From Amphimedon queenslandica (lineage: Eukaryota > Porifera > Demospongiae > Haplosclerida > Niphatidae): 64,000 nucleotides of DNA. Below the pieces are notes generated by a model that saw only the letters and a list, made by a program, of their open reading frames with translations, ran no database searches and had not been told where the DNA came from. Every line of letters begins with the position of its first letter. Position 1 is the first letter of the stretch. The stretch is from contig NW_003546455.1 of assembly GCF_000090795.2 (NCBI RefSeq), positions 39,853 to 103,852 of the forward strand, in the 5' to 3' direction. Below, one piece after another: positions 59,170-64,000 of this stretch. A program made the translations under genes and the position numbers.

Positions 59170-61359
59170 ATGGCAGCAAACACAAGTCCAGCTATCACTA
59201 TGACTTGTGAGGTTTGTTCAGAGTATTATACTGACCCCCTCATGCTTCCCTGTCTTCACTCATTCTGTAAGAAGTGTCTAATAAAAGCTAAAGAGAAGCA
59301 AGGCAGTGCTGATACCTCATTAAAGTGTCCAACGTGTGACACTTGCGTTAATTTACCTGACGGTAACATTGAAGGCCTCACTCAAAACCTTTGGCTAGCT
59401 CAGCAAGTGAAGGAAGAATCTGTTAAAAATACAATGAGCAAGAAAGAAAGCACATTATGTGAGCAATGTAGTGACGATACTGCTGTCACTTTTTGCTGTG
59501 AGTGTTGGCTGTTTCTATGCGATTTCTGCAAGACAGCGCACAAGAGAATAAAGACTACAAGTCAACACAAACTGGTTAACATAGGAAAGGAGAGCATCCC
59601 TCAATTAAGCACAGAATTGCCAACTATGAAGCATCAAGCCATTTATTGCATTCAACATTCAGAAAAGCTGACATACTACTGCAAGGATTGCGATAAATTA
59701 GTTTGCCAAATTTGTCTTAACATGCACCATAAAAATCATAACTACAATTATTACATAGATGAAGGTGAGGCAGCATGTAAAGCATTAAAGGAAAGCGTTG
59801 CTAGTTGTGATGGACTCATTCCTCCAGTCACTGAAGCTATTGCTGATGGAGAGAAGATGCTGGAGCAGATAGCAACACGTAAGGAAGAAGTAAGGCAAGA
59901 AATCAAGGAAACAATTGAAGAGCTTAAAGCTGCTTTAGATAAGAGATGCAATGATCTACTAATGGAGGCAGAAGAGATTGCTAGCGCTAAGAGGAATTCT
60001 GTCAAGAAGCAGTTGGACAGGTTTCGTAAACTGGTAAAACAGGTTTCTCATGGTCTTCATCTTGCATCATCAGTGAGTGAGCGTACTGATCCAGGTGAAG
60101 TTCTCAGTGTTAAGAAGCTAATCACCAATCAACTAGAGGAATGCATTGAAGAGTATAAGAAATTACCTCTAGAAATAGAAGAAAATGAAGCAATTGTGAC
60201 AAATCTAGATACATCTACTTTAAATAAAAAAATCAGTGAGTATGGATACATTTTCAAACTTGAGCAGCTTGACCCATCACTTTATTCCATTGATAGTGGG
60301 TTAGCTATTCCATTGGCAACAGTAAAGAAAGAAAGGAAATTTAAAGTGGCTCTACCAGCAGGCATTGATAAAGCAGCAAGCTATTTGAAGGCTTCCTTTA
60401 TCAAAAGTGATGGTAGTAAAGAGGAGGGAAGAGTTATAGTTAATGATAACAACACAGCCATTGTATCATGCACACCTCAAAGCATTGGAGGATATGAACT
60501 ATCAGTGACTATAAGAGTTCAGTCAGGTCACCATATTAAAGGTAGTCCTTATCAACTGTCAGTAAAAGCATCAAGAGACTATACTACTCTAACTAACGAG
60601 AGATACTTTAATGTGGGGAATTATACTACTGGTGTTGCTGTTCATACTAATGGTGAAGTATTTGCTAGTAGTAGGGATGGGTTTGTTCAGGTATTTAGGA
60701 AGGATGGTATTGCAGTAAGAAGGATTGGATCTAGAGGTAATAGTAATGGACAGTTTGGATGTCCTTGGGGTTTATTACTAGTAGGAGACAGGCTCTATGT
60801 GTCTGATAATATTCTTCATCGTGTGCAATATTTCTCAGCTACTACTGGTCAGTATATTGGTCAGTTTGGTAGTTATGGTAATAGAAATGGACAATTCTCT
60901 AATCCGTGTGGTATGTCCACAGATGGTAAAGGTACTATATTAGTTGCTGATAACAGCAACAAAAGAGTACAAGTGTTTAAAGAAGATGGTACATTTGTAC
61001 AAGTCATACAATGTGATTGTACTGCATGTGATGTAGCAGTTGATAATGAAGGAAAGATACATATTGCTACTCACAAGGACAATCATGTTCAAGTCTTCTC
61101 TCCTGATGGTAAAACTCATCTTCATACGTACAATAATCCTCATAGTGGCTCTGGTTATCTTCAAGGAATTGCTATTGATGATAATGGACATATCTTAGTA
61201 TTGACTTACAATGGTAGTAATTCTTGTGTTTATGCATTGAGTCCTGATGGCAAAGAAGTTGAATTAATCTCAGGATTAAATAATCCATATGGTATAGCAC
61301 TGGATAAGGATGGATGTATTTATGCTGCTAACAACAATCGTATAGTGAAAATATTGTAG
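59170..61359 (+). CDS. TRIM-NHL protein (RING - B-boxes - coiled coil - filamin - NHL), TRIM2/3/71-like
   Basis: A single coding exon of 729 residues. The RING at ~13-57 has C-E-V-C, P-C-L-H-S-F-C-K-K-C and C-P-T-C. B-box 1 is at ~95-137 (C-E-Q-C ... C-D-F-C-K-T-A-H) and B-box 2 at ~155-197 (Y-C-I-Q-H-S ... C-Q-I-C-L-N-M-H-H). A coiled coil at ~205-345 contains E-E-V-R-Q-E-I-K-E-T-I-E-E-L-K. A filamin-type Ig domain at ~375-470 ends G-S-P-Y-Q-L-S-V. About six NHL blades follow at ~480-729 (N-G-Q-F-x-x-P-x-G, V-Q-V-F, G-I-A-L-D-K-D-G). RING TRIMs are ubiquitin E3 ligases, and the NHL propeller of this class binds RNA or protein partners. Cytoplasmic location is expected. Orthology to a particular animal TRIM cannot be fixed from sequence reading. 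Confidence 0.95.
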   Translation: MAANTSPAITMTCEVCSEYYTDPLMLPCLHSFCKKCLIKAKEKQGSADTSLKCPTCDTCVNLPDGNIEGLTQNLWLAQQVKEESVKNTMSKKESTLCEQCSDDTAVTFCCECWLFLCDFCKTAHKRIKTTSQHKLVNIGKESIPQLSTELPTMKHQAIYCIQHSEKLTYYCKDCDKLVCQICLNMHHKNHNYNYYIDEGEAACKALKESVASCDGLIPPVTEAIADGEKMLEQIATRKEEVRQEIKETIEELKAALDKRCNDLLMEAEEIASAKRNSVKKQLDRFRKLVKQVSHGLHLASSVSERTDPGEVLSVKKLITNQLEECIEEYKKLPLEIEENEAIVTNLDTSTLNKKISEYGYIFKLEQLDPSLYSIDSGLAIPLATVKKERKFKVALPAGIDKAASYLKASFIKSDGSKEEGRVIVNDNNTAIVSCTPQSIGGYELSVTIRVQSGHHIKGSPYQLSVKASRDYTTLTNERYFNVGNYTTGVAVHTNGEVFASSRDGFVQVFRKDGIAVRRIGSRGNSNGQFGCPWGLLLVGDRLYVSDNILHRVQYFSATTGQYIGQFGSYGNRNGQFSNPCGMSTDGKGTILVADNSNKRVQVFKEDGTFVQVIQCDCTACDVAVDNEGKIHIATHKDNHVQVFSPDGKTHLHTYNNPHSGSGYLQGIAIDDNGHILVLTYNGSNSCVYALSPDGKEVELISGLNNPYGIALDKDGCIYAANNNRIVKIL

Positions 61360-62114
61360 TTATTCAATAATAAAAATACCTCTCCTTTCCCTTCTCTCTC
61401 TTGAACACACTATCTATCTCTCTGTCAACAAACTGACTATAATAGTTATAATAGTTACTAGAAAGAATATAAAACATTGAGGGGCTCCGCCTCCAGACCG
61501 CACCTCCCAGTCACGCCCAGACGTACGTTCAAGTTCTTGTAAGTAAGGGCTTCGCCCAATTAATTTTATAAATAAAAGTGCAAAATGTCATTACTATTAT
61601 TATACTAGTATATATGCCAATAACTCCATAATACATGATACATAATTATGTTTTATACATCATAGTTAGATCACTAAGTAAATCAGTACCTGATAATAAA
61701 CTGGGTCTACTCTCTCTTCCATTTCTATTTGTCTAATCACATAATTATGCCACTGCTAATGGCTGACATCTTGACACAATATTAACCAGTGTTGCTGGAA
61801 CTCCTCCCATATCAACCTATTCAATGTATGTCATGTGGGGACTCAACCCACAACCACACCCACCTGTACAAGATACGTGACTTGTGTGAGTAGTTTTTCT
61901 TTACTCTTTATAGTGATAAGGTTCGATGACCACCCACTCATCATGACCTAGTAAAACTTTGTATATTCTAGTAATTTGGTTACATCTCTCTAACCTTTCT
62001 TAAATAGTTAATTATAGTTTCACATTATATAATACAAGTTCCTGATCACAAATGATTGTATAATCTAAACCAAATTAATACAAATACATTAATTATTATA
62101 GTACAGTATTATAC
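61360..62114. other. TRIM 3' flank and unassigned stretch
   Basis: Contains GC-richer repeat-like DNA (61478-61560: GGGGCTCCGCCTCC and GGGCTTCGCCC). An open minus-strand stretch at ~61690-61755 ends at a donor-like CAG|GTACTG and could be a further MED17 exon, but I cannot match it. Confidence 0.45.
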
Positions 62115-62463
62115 CTGTGCAAACAGTTCTTCATTGAAGAGCATATTTTGAGCTGATTTAAGTATCTGTTCCCATGGAGTTAACATCAACTGTTGCTTAT
62201 GAAGCTCAATGAAACAAGACGGCAACAAGAATCAAGATAAACAACCTCTGGAACAAACCACATGAACATGTACACATAGATGACATGTACAATGATACAA
62301 TCATGTGATAGTCATGTGACATACCATTACCTTTAATAGGTCTGTCTGCCTACTTTACTCCTTCCTCTTAATTCTTGAGCTACTACTACTGACAGTATAT
62401 CATTAGTACCTTCAATTCCTTTATGAACCTCAAACTGAACTGACTGAGCATACAGTGAACCAG
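62115..62463 (-). CDS. MED17: MED17-like, middle exons (out of order relative to the N-terminal exons)
   Basis: Two exon-like pieces. The first starts at 62463 after ATTGCAG and ends near 62354 (AAA|GTAGGC); it reads A-G-S-L-Y-A-Q-S-V-Q-F-E-V. The second, about 62214-62115, ends CAG|GTATAA and reads T-P-W-E-Q-I-L-K-S-A-Q-N-M-L-F and E-E-L-F-A-Q. Animal MED17 has A-G-S-L-F...F-E-V directly after G-D-L-S-Y-R, and an A-A-Q-N-V-L...I-F-A-Q block later, so these are the expected following segments. They lie 3.5 kb 5' of the N-terminal exons on the same strand. Exon borders are approximate. They may belong to a second partial copy or to a rearranged single gene. Confidence 0.65.
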
Positions 62464-62514
62464 CTGCAATTAATAATGATAGTAACGATTCATCAAAAAT
62501 GACTAGGAGAGAAT

Positions 62515-62632
62515 TCTTCATTTTTATAATTTTTTCTGATATCTACATATACATGTTCTTTTGTTGTGTAGCAACTTTGAGCTGATTCCAATAAAAATTA
62601 GTTTTTTTATTAATTTTTAACGTTACTCAAAA
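62515..62632. repeat. Single unit of the ~170 bp dispersed family
   Basis: TTTTTCTGATATCTACATAT, TTTTGTTGTGTAGCAACTTTGAGCTGATTCC-type order and AACGTTACTCAAAA match units of the 13 kb array. It abuts the 27-bp repeat at 62632. Confidence 0.6.
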
Positions 62633-62658
62633 TTTTCACCTATTCTCTTGCTTTTTGA

Positions 62659-64000
62659 TTTTTTTATAGCTCCAGGCGTATACCCCCCTCATCATTTCCC
62701 ATGCTTACATACACCCACTGCATCTACTCAATTAATAGTCTCATGTAGCTAGACCCATCCCCCTTTTCGATAATTGGACCATAGATACTATGGTGGTCAC
62801 TATTTTACGGGACGGGACGGGACAGCACGGGACGTCCCATCCCGTCCCGTAGCCCTGCGTAGCCTAAAATCCGGGACCATAATTCGCAGGCATTATTATG
62901 ATTATAATCATAGAAAACAGCAATAATAACTACCAGTATTAGATTCTTTGATATTAAACCGAAGTAAGAAACAACAAAAGCTATAAAATATGTGATTTCT
63001 TTTTAGTGTAATGAACTAAGCAATTTATGATCATAATTATTTTGAAATGGCATAGGAAAATAATAGATTTGGTTGAAATCCACGTTAATGATAAGCATAA
63101 AGATGTCCCAAGTGCTTCTTGCTTTGGCATTGCTCAGTTTTGACCTTTATTATTTTGAGGTATTGATTCACTGATATTCAGCCAGTAGTCCACATGCAAT
63201 ATGAAATTTGTCATACACTATAGATATTAATCAACTGCATGGTATTGCTAAATACAATTGTGTTTTTTATGAAGATGCGAAAAATTCTACTTTTCAGGGA
63301 AAACTTTGACTATACAGTGCAATGATAAACTTGATGATAACAATTAAGAGTCGATAATAATAATAATTAATGATCAACTTGATTATTGTAGAATAATGAT
63401 TGCTTACATTTACAGTTTGTGTAAATTTCAGACACCATTGGGTTCAGTCTGAAATATAGTTACAGTTTAAAGGAAAAATTACAGGCATGTTGAGCTGGTT
63501 CCGCCGTTTTGCTCACTGCCTAAAGTCCATTTGCATTCACCTGAGCCCAGGAAGTGATTACAGACCCCACCCAATAATTAACACAATGCAATAATTGGGG
63601 CGAGCATAAGCTCGCCCCACTCAGGCGAAGTCTCCCTCCCTCCCTCCGTATGTATGTATGTATGTATGTATGTATGTACGTACGTCTCCAGTCACGCCTA
63701 TTCTGGTCACGCCTATTCTGGTCACACCCCATGTGTGCACAATATCTATTTAAAAATCAATGATCTAATGCGGTAGCATTCTAATGAAATATTTTCATTG
63801 ATGTGGGTGTGGTTGCAATGAAATTAAAATGGCACCTACCTTAGCCAATCTTACTTGCAGCAACATAGGACTGATCTCTTGTCAAGACACTTCATCAGCA
63901 GAGAAATTCAAGAAACACACATAAATCTTCAAGTTTTTATTAATTATGGTTGAATGACAGAATATAAAGCACTTCAAATGGCTCATCAGAGAAAAGAGAG
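62659..64000. other. Noncoding right end with hairpins and a GTAT microsatellite
   Basis: An 11-bp inverted repeat ACGGGACGGGA / TCCCGTCCCGT lies at 62807-62817 and 62840-62850. A perfect GGGGCGAGC / GCTCGCCCC stem lies at 63597-63618. A (TATG)n tract lies at about 63649-63686, after a CCCT run. No gene was recognised. Confidence 0.6.

Noticed and set aside
61684-61830. A further MED17 exon
   Set aside because: A donor-like site and a short open frame exist, but the peptide could not be matched with confidence to any MED17 block.

Overview
The window is AT-rich eukaryotic DNA whose gene content and architecture suggest a demosponge, most likely Amphimedon or a close relative. The reasons are very short introns (44 and 50 nt in the NACHT gene), long intronless genes for secreted or membrane beta-helix proteins with chlamydial Pmp-like GGA[IV]/FxxN repeats, a Death-NACHT gene, a TRIM-NHL gene, and many MITE-like elements. 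The species is inferred, not demonstrated.

Layout. 1-7631 (minus): one uninterrupted exon of a giant ankyrin-repeat protein that runs off the left edge; a CACGTG/TGACGT cluster near 9.7 kb may be its promoter. 7.6-15.6 kb: noncoding, with two MITEs and a degenerate array of ~160-190 bp units. 15.6-16.6 kb (minus): a two-domain rhodanese. 17.4 kb: an unrecognised exon-like relic. 18.8-22.5 kb (minus): first member (PB1) of a Pmp-like beta-helix/multi-TM family. 25.9-29.0 kb (plus): a three-exon Death-TM-NACHT protein. 32.2-55.2 kb (minus): four more family members, PB2 to PB5. PB4 and PB5 lie in a ~5.5-6 kb segmental duplication. PB3 and PB5 each carry a single in-frame TGA. 47.4-49.7 kb: a palindromic element, an assembly gap and what look like two alleles joined head to tail, one carrying a hAT-type MITE. 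57.5-62.5 kb: MED17 exons in permuted order around a plus-strand TRIM-NHL gene.

How the genes may work together. The five PB proteins share one plan: signal peptide, beta-helix ectodomain, Cys-rich stalk, about 9-10 TM segments, and a short tail with a Y-x-x-[LV] motif. That plan suggests a clustered, duplicating family of surface receptors or channels. A membrane-anchored Death-NACHT gene sits inside the cluster, and ankyrin and TRIM-NHL genes lie nearby. This would fit a recognition or immune-type neighbourhood, but any functional link is inference from proximity only. The strongest candidates for something undescribed are the PB family, its two TGA-interrupted members, and the Death-TM-NACHT topology.
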